64,000 bases of DNA from Lepisosteus oculatus (Eukaryota > Chordata > Actinopteri > Semionotiformes > Lepisosteidae): contig NC_090707.1 of assembly GCF_040954835.1 (NCBI RefSeq), positions 25,562,570 through 25,626,569 of the forward strand. Direction: 5' to 3'. The notes beneath the pieces are model-generated. The model did no database searches. It was not told the DNA's origin and worked only from the letters and a program-made list of their open reading frames with translations. The position numbers were made by a program, and so were the translations under genes. Numbering within the stretch: the stretch's first letter is position 1; the number at the start of each line of letters is the position of its first letter. This document shows positions 13,172 through 25,898 of the stretch, in pieces.

Positions 13172-16100
13172 ATGGAAGAAGAACAAAATCCTTTAACAAA
13201 TTTGAGCAAACTATTACTGCAACTAGGTGAGTCATGGAAGAGCCTTATTTTAATATGGTCTTCCAGTTACAATAGATCAATATTTTTTATACAATTATGC
13301 ATTAGAAACAGATGTATTGTTTACCAATTCAAATGTATGAATGGTAAACTGTATTTAAACAGAACTTGTTAAACTGTCTTAGTGATTAAATATTAATCAT
13401 TACTGTTGTAGTTAATGTTAGGTCACTACATTCTGTCATGTCATGGAAATGTAAAAAAATGATATCTGTGAATTCTGTATTTTGACTGTATATTGCACTA
13501 CAAAAATTGTCAAATAGGTACTTTTAAAAATGTCAGATCTTAAATGTAATCATGCATATCTTTATTTATAGCCTTTCAGACACAGGGATTAGCTCAGAGA
13601 AAGGATGAGACACAAAAAATGATTCAAAGTGAGTTTTACCTACTAGAACATCTTGAAATGTAATAAGAGATGACACATGGCATATTTTCATATTTTGTAT
13701 TTTGAGAAATGTGTTAAATATTGTATTTTTGTGAATAACATTCACAACTATTGATAAGTCACAATTTGTTGTACTGTTGAACTGTTCAAAAGTTGTTCTT
13801 ATGGTGACAAAATCATGTATTTAAAGTATACTACAGTGAAGCACTAAAATATCTGATATAGTCAATGTTATCTAGTAATTGTTGGAATTATATTGATAAT
13901 GTACTGTGTTGTGTATTAAATATTAACATTAGATATTATTTAGTATAAATTTAGTGTGTGCATTATCCTTTTTACAGTCTACTCAAGAGAAATAGCAGAG
14001 GAAAAGTTGCATATACAAGAAATAAAGAAAAAAATAGAGAAACTTGAAGAAGAGCTAATACACAGACAGAAGCTTGTTAAGCAGTATAAACACAATTCTA
14101 AAAGGTAAGAAACGTATAAAGTTTAGAGAAGTCTCTGACTTAAGAATTGTTTGATCCTTGTAGTTAGTCTTTACCATACTGTTCTTTGAAATAACCTGGT
14201 CTCACTTTTCTACTCTTTAGTTTCAAAGCATCAAACTCTGTTCTGCTTCGTTACATGAAATCATTGCAGGCAGAATTAGAAAGGCGTCAGGCAGGCATTG
14301 AACAAGATATGTAAGTATAGCTCTGAGAGACACTTAAATTGCAGGGCACATGATTCGTGTAATGTATTCATAATTGATGCAGCTGCAGCTTTGTGAAAGA
14401 ATGAGATTGTGGGTATGAGCAGCCGAAATGAGGTGTCTCTGTAGGGTTGCTGGACTTACTCTCTGTGACAGTCCAGGAGGATCTTGAAATAGAGTAGAGT
14501 TGCTGCTCCTCGGGATTGAGAGGAGCCAGTTAAAGTGGCTTAGGCATGTGGTGAGGATGCCCCCAGGTGCACCTGCTAGAGGTGTACCTGGCACATCCCA
14601 CTGGGAAGAGACCCTGGGAGAGACTCGGGACACGCTGGAGGGATTATATCGCTCAGCTGTCATGGGAATACCTGGGAGTCCCTCAGGAGGAACAGGAGAC
14701 TGTTGCTGGGGAAAAGGAAATCTGGTCTACTCTGCTTGGACTATTACCCCCACTACCCTCACCAGCAGTAAGCAGTTAGAAAATAGGAGACATGGTAAAT
14801 CATAAAATGTCAGTTAAATGTATTTATTGTCCTATTAATCTAGAGAAGTGCTAATAAGACTTAACATTTTAACATTTAACTTTCTTAACTGTGAAATAAA
14901 ATGGCAACTGAAATAATTACAAATAACTGTCTTCTCAAGGAAAATGTTTCGTGAGAGAATCGAAAGTTACAAAGAGGTGTTCCAACAGCACAAAGCCTAC
15001 TACTGCCAGAATCCTCTAGCGCAAAACCTTCTACAGAAACAGTCTGAACGAGAGGAGATTGAGCACAGGATGAGAGTCTGTGAAAAATATATAGCAGACA
15101 AACAAAAAGAGCTGCAGGCTCTGCAAGGTTACTGTCACTATTAATTTTTTTCTATTTCAGTCATCTAAGAAAATAAGGTTTAATTAAATCTAGCTAAAAC
15201 AGATATATGCAATATTTTGTTAAAATATAAATAATTGAAGCATTGAAGCAATAATTGAAGCATTTATTTTTTGTACCTATTTGAAACTTTGTGTTACTAT
15301 TTTTTATTTCAGGAAGCATACCTATACCTCCAATTTCTGAGAATGCATCACATCTGTATCCTTTGATAGTACCATACTGTAGATACAATCCATCCTTAAA
15401 GTTAAAATTACTGTAGTTAAATTAGATACATTTTTAAAATTTTGTTGTACTTAATTCTTTCTTGCATTATGAAAATTAATTGTACATTAGATTTAAAACT
15501 GAAAATACCTTAAGATTTTTTGTACAATTTCTTGAAAACCATAACTATAACTATTATATTTTTTCTACTTCACACAAAACATTTAACATCAAAGGGGTAG
15601 ACCTATAATTTAACATGAAATTTTACAGAGGAAAATATGTACATAGGAACATTTTGGAAAGATAAATAACTAAATATAAATCACAAACCACAACTTCTGA
15701 CATCAATTACATATTAAGAATGAAGAAAGTAGAGGATGAACACCCTACAAGTGAAGGCAAGCAAAAATGGCTTCCAATCACTTTGATTCAGTATAGAGTA
15801 GGTACGGTTTTCAATGGAAATGTGCTGTGTCGATAAACTGAGCCAGTAAACATTTCTGTTTTTTATAGGCGGGATGAGAGATGAAAGATGGAGAGGTGAA
15901 GATAGTTGAGTGAAATGGGGGTATAAACTGTGGTCTTTATGTCTAACCAAGATGGTTAACTCTAGGCGGATCCATCTCAAAAGATAGCTCATTTGATAAT
16001 ATAAAAACGAATTGAGAAAATTTGGTGCTTAAAGTACGCCTTAGATTTTCTCTTTTGGAGTGTTATTAATTTTATTCACGTTTTTTTGTTCTTCCAAGAA

Positions 16101-19100
16101 CAAAAGTTGTTGTTAATTGTTGTTAAGTAAGTTGTAAGTTGTTGTTTCGTCAAGAGTTATCAATCGTTTCTTTTCTGGAAATATAGGAATCATGAAAGAT
16201 AATAGTTGGCGTAGAAGTTGTTTGGTTTTTCTCTGGGTGCTCAGGTTTGGCTTCTGAGAACACTTGCCCAGATGTGGGTGTTAAGTTGAAGTTCCTTTAG
16301 TAGTTATTCTTGTGGTTCCAGTAAATACAGTAAAATAAGTTTTGCATGTAAACTAATTATATGGTATTTAGTATCTGTCTTAATAAATAACTATTATGTT
16401 GGGAGCCTGGTGAATTCCATCAGCTAAGAGATCTATAAAAACACAGATCATTGGAGAGTATAAAGTGCAACCTTGTCTGGTGCCCTTGTACAATCTGGTG
16501 GATCTTGAAATCAAACTGTTTGTGATAATAGCGGTTGAAGGAGTATTATATAAGATTTTAAACCAGTTAACAAATGTTCTACCAAAATCTCAAGTGATAA
16601 CTCTAAAATGTGATTTTCAATATAACGATAGCTTTATGTTACAGATAAGAATGAATCCTAAGTTATTTAAAGAAAATCAGATCATTTAAATAATGTTTAT
16701 GCATTTATTTGTATTTATGCATGCTTAGTAGTTTGGTTTGGAGTCATGGATTGTACACATTTCTCAACTTGTGTTACTCTTAACTTATAATCTTTTCTCA
16801 GTGTTTCTATGAAGCAGAGTTCAGCTGAGGCTCAGGGACAGATGGAATCGTATGGTGAAGAGAACAGACATGTGGAGGCATCCCTATTTTCTCAGCAAAA
16901 GAAACTCCAGGTGGAGTACAAGGAACTAAATGACAAGGGGTGCTGCAGAATTCAGATATCTCTACCTTCATTGATTAAGAATTAAAATCTCCCTCCAATT
17001 TATTAACATTTATCAAAAAATCCCCCTTTGTAAACACTGTTAGTCTTTTATTTTGTTTGCCTATTCCATATATTCGTAATTTTCTGTATTTTTCCCCTCT
17101 GGATTTTGATCAGAAGATCTATTTTTTTATAAAATTCCCTTTACTGGACTTCAAAATGAGTTGATAGTCATGTAATGAAAAGAGATTTTAGATGTTTGCT
17201 GTACATAAATAATGTGTATCGTATAGATAACTAATGTCAACACTAAGAATGTCTAAATCTACACATTAATCTTATGTAAATATTGTGAAGTGAGTATTGT
17301 AGTCAATGTAATGTTATTAAGTGTTCAGGTTTTGTGTAATAATGATATTTTACTTGAATCAGAATATGATGACTGATGAAAAGAAGGATGAAATCAGAGA
17401 AAAAGATGAAGCAAAAGAAACTGAAGAGGATGTAACTGATGAAAAGTCCAAAGAGAAGAGGTAGGTTCTGTTGAGGTAGAGTCAGGATTTCTGTGTTGAG
17501 ATTATGGAAAGATCTTCCTTTAACAGCTGATTGAAATATCATAAGGGATTATCATACTCTAATGCTTCTGTTGTTATCTTTAGAACTATAATAGTGGGTG
17601 CTGAGAATGTAAAGTACTCTCTAGATTATATATTTTATAATCAAGTTAAAACCAAGTTAAATCACAAAATAAATTAGAGGTAAATGTCTTTTGAATCAAA
17701 TCTGGTTTTAAATGTATCAGTCTGAACAAACCTTTTTACAATAATGTATAAGGACTTGATGATTTTGAGTTTTGCTAATCAGAAGTGGTCATGATTTGCC
17801 ATGTTTTGGTCATGTCAGTCTGTAACAAATATTTTTTTTTCTTAGCATGCCACCTGGCTCCCCATTGGCACTTGTGGATACAAATAACAACTCAATGAGG
17901 CAATATTCAGAAATAAAAGGTAAGTAAATAGTAAAGATTTAGAGTTCAATAATCTCACAATTCTGAAGTACTCTCTCTAAAAAGTGAATAGTCATCAGGT
18001 TTGTGCTTTTTATAATTTTCTTACGTCTGACCTTTGGATGTTGTAAATTGTTTTTAAAAATCTGACAGTATATATCATATATAATATAATAATGAGCAAC
18101 ATTATAATATACAATAATAATGCTAGAAAATATTGTCAACAGCACACATAAAGGTATGCCTTTGTTTTAAAGAAAATAAAATATAAAGAACAAAAAAATA
18201 CTCTTTCATATTTGGCAGCTTTCTCTACACAAGCTGCTTTTCTGTGGCTCACCAGCCTTTCCCTCTACACTTGCAGCCATCAGCATCCATGCTGCTATGT
18301 AAGACTGTTTTCTTGGGGTCGTTAGTCTTATTGTGCACTTGTAGCAGTCAGTATCCCTGCTCCTGAAATAAGGCTGTTGTCTTAGCTGTCCACAGAGCCT
18401 TGATGTGCAGCTGCTTCAGCTCAACCTCTAAACACCTACAGAGAGCACTGTGTTTTCACCGTAACTAGCAGTAGCCAAGGCTAAAACGAGCAATAGCTGA
18501 TCTTACGTGTCACACATGCTTTGTAGATGCACAACTTGTATTTCATCCAACATTGGTTACAATACATACAAAAGAAAGGTTACAAACAAGAGGAGGCCAT
18601 TTGGCCCTTCTAGCCCTTTTGCCAGTTAGCTATTAATGATCCAAGTATCTGATCCAGACATTTTTTTAAATAAGTCAAATTATTGCTTTTAACATCATGA
18701 GTTGGTAGCTGGTTCAATACTCTTATGCTGCTAATCTGTCACTTTTAGAGTAGCTCCCCTGTAGAACAATTACTGTATGTTGATGGCAAATGTTAATCAG
18801 CATAAGTATTTTACAAATGTTATATCCTTTCATTAAAATGTCAGTATATTTGCTATAAAATGCATGTCCTTTTCCTACTTTGGGAACTTTGCAAATTTAT
18901 TGTTCTTAGTGATAAGTTGCTTTAGATGTTCAGTGTTTTTCTTAAATCATACTTCTATTTTTTAACAGGGCAGTTCATAAGTGGATGTGAAGAACTTCAA
19001 GTTGAGACCAAAACACAGGTAACTGATAAACATATTTACTCATTTAGTTTATTAAATATTAAAACTACTATATTTTATGTGATGTTTAAGTTTGAAATTG

Positions 19101-22100
19101 AATAAAGAATTGTTGTATAGTCAAGAAGGGGTTGTTTAAAACTGCAAACTAAAGACATTTTGTACTTAATAATTTACCAGTAAAACATTTTTAAAAAATT
19201 AAAAAATGTCTCCTGCAGGAGGACCAGCTTCAACTGAGTGGTAACAAGTGGAATGAAACTAATGAGAGAGAGCAAACAGAAGAGGAGCTCATACACTTCT
19301 GCACAAATCAGAGTGAAAAGGAGGATGAGACAATCTATCCACAAACTCCCCCAGCCAGAATGAAAGCTTCATCAAGTACACCGACGTTCACACTGCAGTA
19401 AGCCATCGTTACTTTTCAGTCTGACAGTTTTATATAATGACTGGACTTTGACTGACTTGCGTCCTGCTGTTGCTGACAACAGCAACATTCCCTTGTGCCC
19501 TCAACTTGTCATTCAACGTAGGTTAGGACGTCTTTAATTAAACCTTCAATCTTTTAATCAGGCCCCCAATCTAGTTCCCAGTCACACTGATCACCTCTCT
19601 ATTTAACTCTGTTCAGAATGCTGAATATTCGCTCCGTTATGAGAGCTTAACCTTACAAACCTAGTGATCGCATTCCTCTTCTAGTCAAGATTATAACTTA
19701 TTTTTTATCTGATTATTCTTCGATCCTGGAATATTTTCTCCTTTTTAATTTCTTCCCATTTCTGTGCCAAATTGCCAGCCTCTTTTTTCTTTATTTCTGC
19801 TGGGGGTCATGCTCCCCTTTTCGATCTGCATTCGATCTGTTACTAACTCTCTGATCATTCAGACAACATCTAAAAGTCCTGCACTTGGGCTTTGACTATA
19901 TCTCCTGCTGTAGAACCCTTTTCAATTTTCTGCAGCGTTATATTATGTAAAGTACTTTTTTTTCCATTTCCTACAATGGATATAAAAAGTGTACACACTT
20001 ATTGAAATTGCAGGTTTTTGTGATGTAAAGCCAGAAATCAAGATAAATCATGTCAGACATTTTTCCATCTTTAATGTGACCTTGCAACCAACAAAATTCA
20101 AGAGAAAAACTAATAGATAATTATTAGGAAAAATCATTGAAATTAAAAAACCTTCAACACCCTGGTTGCATAAGTGTACACCCGTCCCCCCAACTAATAC
20201 TTTGTGGAAGCACTTTTGCATTTATTACAGCAGTTAGTCTCTGTGAAGACGTCTCTATTAACTTTGCACACCTGGACTTTGCAATTTTATCCCACTCTTC
20301 CTTGCAAAAAAGTTCAAGCTCCTTCAAATTGCCAGAGGATCACCTGTGCACAGCCCTCTTTAGGTAATTCCACAGGTTTTCTATGGGATTGAGGTCTGGC
20401 CTCTGACTGGGCCATTCCAAGACTTTGATCTTCCTTTTCTGAAGCTATTCCTTGGTTGACTTGGATGTGTGCTTTGGTTTGTTATCATGTTGGAAGGTGA
20501 AATTCCTTTTCATCTTCAGCTTTCTAAAAAGATTTAAATAGCACAGAGAATATTTGACAACCCACAGTTGGTAGCGTATGAAGGTAAAATTAACTTTAAA
20601 CCCTGTGCTCTGCCCTGGGGGCACTCTGGATACATTTTTAAACTTTTTGTTTGTTGAGCTCTGAAGACAGGTCTCTTCCAGTTTTTCTACTGACTTAATA
20701 GTAATATTCCCTGTTCACATTTAGTAGTGTTATTCCACGATAACTGTAACCTGAACCTCTAACCAGCAGAAGCCGATCTGACTGGCTGGTCTGAATGCAT
20801 CTAAAAAGTTGCATGTGATGCATTGTAAGCCTCTGCATTCCCTCTATTGTCATCACTGACAGTAGGGGATCGTAGCCTATCTTTATATTACTTTGATTGC
20901 TAGGATCCATGATTCTGTTGATGGAGGATGGTGGAGGTTTAGTCAGAACCTTGTAGCACAGAGATTCTGTTGTTGCTGTGTGTATTTTAGGTAGAAATCT
21001 CACATGAAGTGGGGTTACAACATTGTTTTATTATGTTTGCAAAAACCAAAGTTTGTTCACAAAAATAAATATTATTTTATATCAGAACACATCTTGATAA
21101 AAGAAAAGCCTTCAGGTGTGCCTGTAATTTTCACAGGAGCCCCATTTGTTCTGGAGATCCGGAGTCCAAGTCTCCTGGCTTTTTATTCTCACTAAATTCA
21201 AATGCACAAGAAGCTGCGACATTCCCTGAATTTAACTGTGATGTATTTGGGACCAGATCTTCCCATGAAGAGGTAGGAAACCGTTATCTCATTCACAACC
21301 CAAAAGTGAGTTAGTCAAAGGACAAGAGATTACACTAGAACAAATTACAAGATATATTCTCATGGTGAATAGTTAGTGTTAAAACTGAAATTAATATTTG
21401 TCTTCTTATTCAAGAGTAAATATCTCTGGTAAATCATCTTAAAAATGCAACTATTATTTTATTTTTCCAGGGTAATCCATTTTCATTCACCAGCTCCTAC
21501 TTCAGTGAAAAGGTATTTTACTCACATTCTAAGAATACTAATTTAAACCAGATCAAGATTTAAGTAGTACTAAAACCATAAAATAATATTTTATTTTACA
21601 TTCCAGGAAACCAAAACAGCTTTGCCTTATGACAACAAAGAGCCTGGTATGTTAAGATAAACATTTTCTGTCATTCTTTTTATTTCCTTAACACAAGTAA
21701 ATGTGCAATTTTAGTATATCTGTTTAATATTAATTTAACAATAACTTTCATGTGGGAGGATTTGAAATGTGTCAATTCATCTGTTATTAAAGGAATTGCT
21801 ATTAGATTTTACATTAGATTAATTTACTGAAATACATGGATTTAATTTCAGTCTGTAATTTCAGTGCTTTAGTCGTACAAAGAAGTTGTAAAAAGATGTT
21901 ACTTAAAAGCAGATTTCTGTTTTGTCATTAACATAAAAGTTCACAAAAAAGTAATATGATCCATTTATGTTTACAATGAACTTAAATATAGTGTTCTTGG
22001 TCTAATATTTTAATATACCCTTTTATTATAATAAAAATAACTTTCCTTTCCCATATAATCGTAACAACAGAAAAAATACACACCAAAGCGGTAAAAAATA

Positions 22101-25100
22101 GAAAATTACAGATACTTATTGTACAAATCTAAAGGCTTTATGTCACTTCAAGATTACTGAGAAAAGGAGTCTGCATTTCAGACCTTTAATCGTTTAAAAT
22201 GGATTATAAGTGATAAACAAATGTGAAAACTGTGCAAAACCCTGAATACTTCTGCAAGGCATATGTCTGATAGATAATAATCACTATTAGGCTTTATCTT
22301 CATGGCTTGGCACCTCAGTCCCTGTCTGACTTAATATCTCTCTGCTCCCTACTTTGCAACCTTCATTCATCTGACTCTAGTCTTTTTTTAATGTCCCCCA
22401 AGTTCATTTACATTCCATGGGTTACAGGGCTTTCTCTCACCTTAAAGCTCTAGTTAGAGAATCACCTACCCCAAGTGTGTTTAAATCTAGACTCAAAACC
22501 TTCCATTTTAATGTGTCTGCTGTATTCTTTATTAACCATGTATCTTCTGCTGCACATCTTTCTGCTTGTTTCTTATACAGTATGTTTATTCTAAAATGTG
22601 TTCTTCTTATATTTGTTTTATAAACCATCTACAAAGTGGTTTAAGATGCTATTTTTAATGATACTATATAAATTGTTTATAATAATAAAAGCTTACAGTC
22701 TAGATACACAAAGGGTAAATATATAATTAATATAAATAATGGAAAAGTCATGATTGTATAAATATTCATTATATTCAATATACAGTACAATTAGTTGAGA
22801 GGCCTCTGTATGCAATAACAGTGCTTAACATGTTTTCAGAAAAAAACACCGATCTGTTTCCTTAGTCAAGTATTGAATTTCAACCATGAAGACTAAGGAA
22901 CTTTAAAAGCACAGATCAGGAGAATGGTGCAGAAAATATTGATATCTCTGAATAGCCCTGTAAGCATATTCTACTCAGTCATCAAGAAATGAATGCGGCA
23001 TTGTACCGCAGAGATATTTCCTAGATCAGGCCATCCCTTTAAACTCAACAACTGAGCAAGGAGGAAACTGGTGAGGGAGGGTTAAGACACTGGGAGAGCC
23101 AATGACAACTTTAAAAAGAGCTATGTATGATCCAAGTATGATCCAGTGACTGACTACCTCCTTCATGCTTGTTCCACCTTGCACCTGGTTTTACCTCAAA
23201 ATCTCAGTCTTCTTCTCTCAGTCAAGTGAGAGGAGTGAGATTATAACACAAACCCAACAAAGTGCATCACCATCCCTACTGTTAAGCACAGTTATGTTAT
23301 AGAGAGTTGTTGGAAACTTTACATAAAAGTTTTGTGCCTGTAGTTGATGCCAAAGGCTTTTCTGTTAGATGTTTTGGAAGTCATCCCATGATCCTCCAGC
23401 TTGAATTGGTTTACTTGACCTTTGGCTGAATTTTTCCTCCACAGTCCTGGTGCTTTGTTATTTCCAGAACCGGAAATACATAGTTAAATCATCTAATTAA
23501 AATCAATTGATGTCATGTTAAACTTGTGTAGCATGTAAACTTGTGTAAGGCCTCATTTAGAGCATTATGGACAATTTGGTCACCAGGTTAGAAAAAATAA
23601 ATATAGCTGATATTGCAAATATATTGCTCTTAAACCCAGGAATGTATATGGTTGCTACTGTATTCTCTGGATTGATTCCAGAATAGCAATATATTTTTCT
23701 AACATGGTGTTCCTACCACAGGGTAAAGACTGGCCTTGTAGGTGCTTAATATGCTCAGCCTCAACCAGTTACCAGAATTTGTACATTGATTGGTATCTAC
23801 TTCTGTGGAATTAAAGTGGTTAACCATTCAGATTGAACTCACCTGTCTGTGTGATTTCCAACTGTTGGACATTGCAAACAAAGCAATATGAAGACAAATT
23901 AGCTTCTGCAACAACTAAGGAACAGAGCTGTGGACAGACAAGTCAAAGGGATAGAAGAAGATTCTAAAGACACTACGTATCTCACAGAGCACTCTTAAAT
24001 GACCAGGTTGTCCTTCAAAACTCAGTAGCCAGAAGAGAAAAACATTGGTCAGAGAAGCAGTCAGGATGCCAAAAACAACCCTCAAAGACTTACAGTGTCT
24101 CGTAATTGAAATGGGAGAAACAATTGAGTAACAATAGCTCAGGCACTCCACAAATCTGGGCTGTAATAGTAGAGGGGCGAGGAGGAAGCCATATTTGAAA
24201 CAAATAGGAGTCTCGTCTTGAATATACAAAAAAAGACATGTAGGAACCTCTGAAATGATGTGGAAAAGAATTATGGCCTGATGGAACATAAATTGAGTTC
24301 CTTCATGCCAAGTATTATGTCTATCAAGAGTAGAGCACCGCTCATCACTCGCAAAACACCATCCCCACATTGAAGAATTGCAGTGGCAGCATAATATTGT
24401 AGAGTTGTTATTCATTGGCAGGGACTGGCAGGCTTGTCAAAATAGAGGGCAGAATGGATGGAGCAAAATATAGGCAGATCCTGTAGTAAAACCTGGAACG
24501 GTCTGCAAAAGATCTGAAACTGGGACGAAGATTCATATTTTAACAGGATAATGACCCAAAACAGAAAGCTAAAGCAAACGTGGAGTAGCTTAAAAAGAAG
24601 TTCTTCAGTGGCTTAGTCAAAGTCCAGACCTAAATCCCACAGAAAATCATTGGCAGGAACTGAAGATTGCTGTACACCACTACTCTGTCAGCAATTTTGC
24701 AAGCTAGAATAGACAAAAATTAAACCACAAGATTTGAAAGCTGGTCATAACATACAGCAAAAGGGGCTCTGGTCGCTGCAAAAAAGTGTGTGGGGGGGTG
24801 CAACTAAATATTAAAGGCTCAGGCTATAAATACTTATCTGAACTGAATTTTTCAGTTTTCTACTTTTCATAACATTTTCTAATAAATGGTTATGCCCCAT
24901 CAAAATGCTAAGTATGATTAGTTAATTGTACAAAATAAACTGTTCAAATTTGCTGCAATTTGAGGTTGTAAAACAGCAAAATGTGGTGAAGGTCCAAGGG
25001 GGGGGTGGGGGATATTCTTTACCCAAGCTGCTTGCACAACTATTTCTATAGTGTTGCAAATGTTCATGACCTTGGTCAGGTTTTGGAGTTGAATGGTGTT

Positions 25101-25898
25101 GGGGAGAGAGCTTGTTGTGCTGGAACAATGCTAAAGTAAGTTTTTATGTTTTAAGAAGCTGACAAATTCTGAAAAAATGTCAATCTCCCTCTTAAATTCC
25201 CCTACATTGTTGCAATATCCCAACAATCTATAGTTTATTTTTAAAGTCCTGTTTTCCAGGACTTTACACTTATTATATAACTTTGCTCTTCTGAAAAAGA
25301 TGGCCAATTTCTTATGTACTTGAGTTCTCTCATCTGTCTCCAAAACTCTTTTTTTTGTACCTCATATTGTACCTCAAATTCTCTGTTTCCTAATTGTCTT
25401 CATGTGCCATGGGGTTTTCTTTCTGAATTCAGTTTTAACAAGGAAGGAGAGTGGTCCTATTTTTATTTAGGCTTTCTTTATGTATTTGGACACATCACAG
25501 TCAGGAGACTGAATTGTATTCATTTTCATGGGTTTACATTTAGCTTTATTCATCACTTTCCTGATCTGATTTCTTATTGAAAACAGATTAGTTAAAATAA
25601 AACTAATTAGAAGAACATGCTTATTATTTCTCAATTACAAAGGAGATTTCACAGAGGACAAGAACTACACTGGCGTTAGCTAGCACATCACTAACTTATG
25701 CAGATCATTTCTTCTTGAACTGATATTAATTAATTCAAGATCTCAATTAAAAATGATCTTTTATCTATAGGATTCCTGTTTGACCCGATGGAGAGAGGGG
25801 AAGAGGAAGAAAAGTTTGAATTCTCCTTTTCTTCCAAGAGCCCTGTTGGATGTGGAGATGCCTTTCCCTTTTTGTTTAACTCTGGGAAATTTCAATGA
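13172..25898 (+). CDS. six6os1: SIX6OS1 (C14orf39) homologue, synaptonemal complex central element protein, 15 coding exons
   Basis: Exons: 13172-13226, 13572-13628, 13978-14104, 14221-14310, 14940-15127, 15313-15355, 16802-16910, 17363-17460, 17846-17919, 18969-19018, 19219-19397, 21137-21272, 21471-21512, 21607-21646, 25771-25898. They join in frame to 471 aa. Residues 1-172 are mostly coiled coil. The best family match is residues 119-165 ([10 protein letters not shown]...NPLAQ...[15 protein letters not shown]), which aligns with YKEV...EEIQSRVLAC in my memory of human SIX6OS1. A Pro patch (IPIPP, 175-179) follows as in human. Residues 224-350 are acidic and low-complexity. The C-terminus is rich in Phe pairs (GFLF, NPFSF, FEFSFS, FPFLF), also like human. 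Human is about 587 aa, so this is shorter. Known role: meiotic chromosome synapsis with SYCE1 and SYCP1. The donor of exon 7 is uncertain, and missed exons in the two long introns are possible. Confidence 0.82.
14400..14785 (+). mobile_element. LINE 3'-end fragment in a six6os1 intron
   Basis: The reading shifts between frames but keeps the hallmark C-terminal block of a common fish non-LTR retrotransposon. It has an [18 protein letters not shown]-like stretch, then [20 protein letters not shown], then LGVPQEEQE, and then a leucine/proline end. It is frameshifted and dead, and lies in sense in the intron between exons 4 and 5. I cannot place it with certainty in a clade (RTE/Rex-type is likely). 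Confidence 0.65.
18570..18800 (+). repeat. Dispersed repeat fragment with AGAGGAGGCCATTTGGCCC motif
   Basis: An ACAAGAGGAGGCCATTTGGC motif is followed by a TTAATGATCC/AAGTATCTGATCCAG stretch and a 'GGTAGCTGGTTCAATACTCT' block. This resembles a LINE-type 3' end that I have seen repeatedly in ray-finned fish sequence (recollection, not a search). No coding frame remains. It lies in the intron between exons 9 and 10. Confidence 0.4.
19977..20530 (-). mobile_element. Tc1-like transposon remnant
   Basis: Read on the plus strand this resembles the antisense 3' half of a Tc1 element. It has an AT-rich terminal segment (GTGTACACACTTATTGAA), then AATACTTTGTGGAAGCACTT. Next comes TCTTCCTTGCAAAAAAGTTC and then CTATGGGATTGAGGTCTGGC, equivalent to the same boxes at 40840-41060. 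The transposase frame is broken and truncated. It lies in the long six6os1 intron after exon 11. Confidence 0.75.
22300..22625 (+). mobile_element. LINE ORF C-terminal fragment (L2-like)
   Basis: Broken frames carry the end block typical of L2-like LINE ORF2. A leader resembles '[14 protein letters not shown]', followed by GYRAFSHL, then [19 protein letters not shown], where intact elements have an AFS...LWNSLP...SLxxFKxxLKTxxF pattern. An ATAAATTGTTTATAATAATA stretch follows. It lies in the last six6os1 intron, sense to the gene. Confidence 0.6.
22760..23160 (+). mobile_element. Tc1-like transposon remnant (N-terminal half)
   Basis: The sequence ACCATGAAGACTAAGGAACT, then a decayed helix-turn-helix segment, then GATCAGGCCATCCCTTTAAA and CTGAGCAAGGAGGAAACTGG resembles the start and the GRP(S)-type linker region of Tc1 transposases. 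It is heavily mutated. It is separate from the better preserved copy at 23900-24860. Confidence 0.55.
23900..24860 (+). mobile_element. Tc1-like transposon remnant in last six6os1 intron
   Basis: A decayed transposase runs on the plus strand. Segments equivalent to the DNA-binding linker lie near 24000-24060. A catalytic-core tail (ATTTTAACAGGATAATGACC, CAAAGTCCAGACCTAAATCC, then AGAAAATCATTGGCAGGAAC) lies at 24535-24660 and corresponds to the QDNDP...SPDLNPIE...W region. Many frameshifts and stops are present. Confidence 0.75.

Noticed and set aside
16911-16945. A donor at the GTGCTG following AAGGG in six6os1 exon 7, which would lengthen the coiled coil.
   Set aside because: It would put exon 8 out of frame (an immediate TGA after two codons) and is a poor donor. 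The GTGGAG at 16911 keeps the frame.
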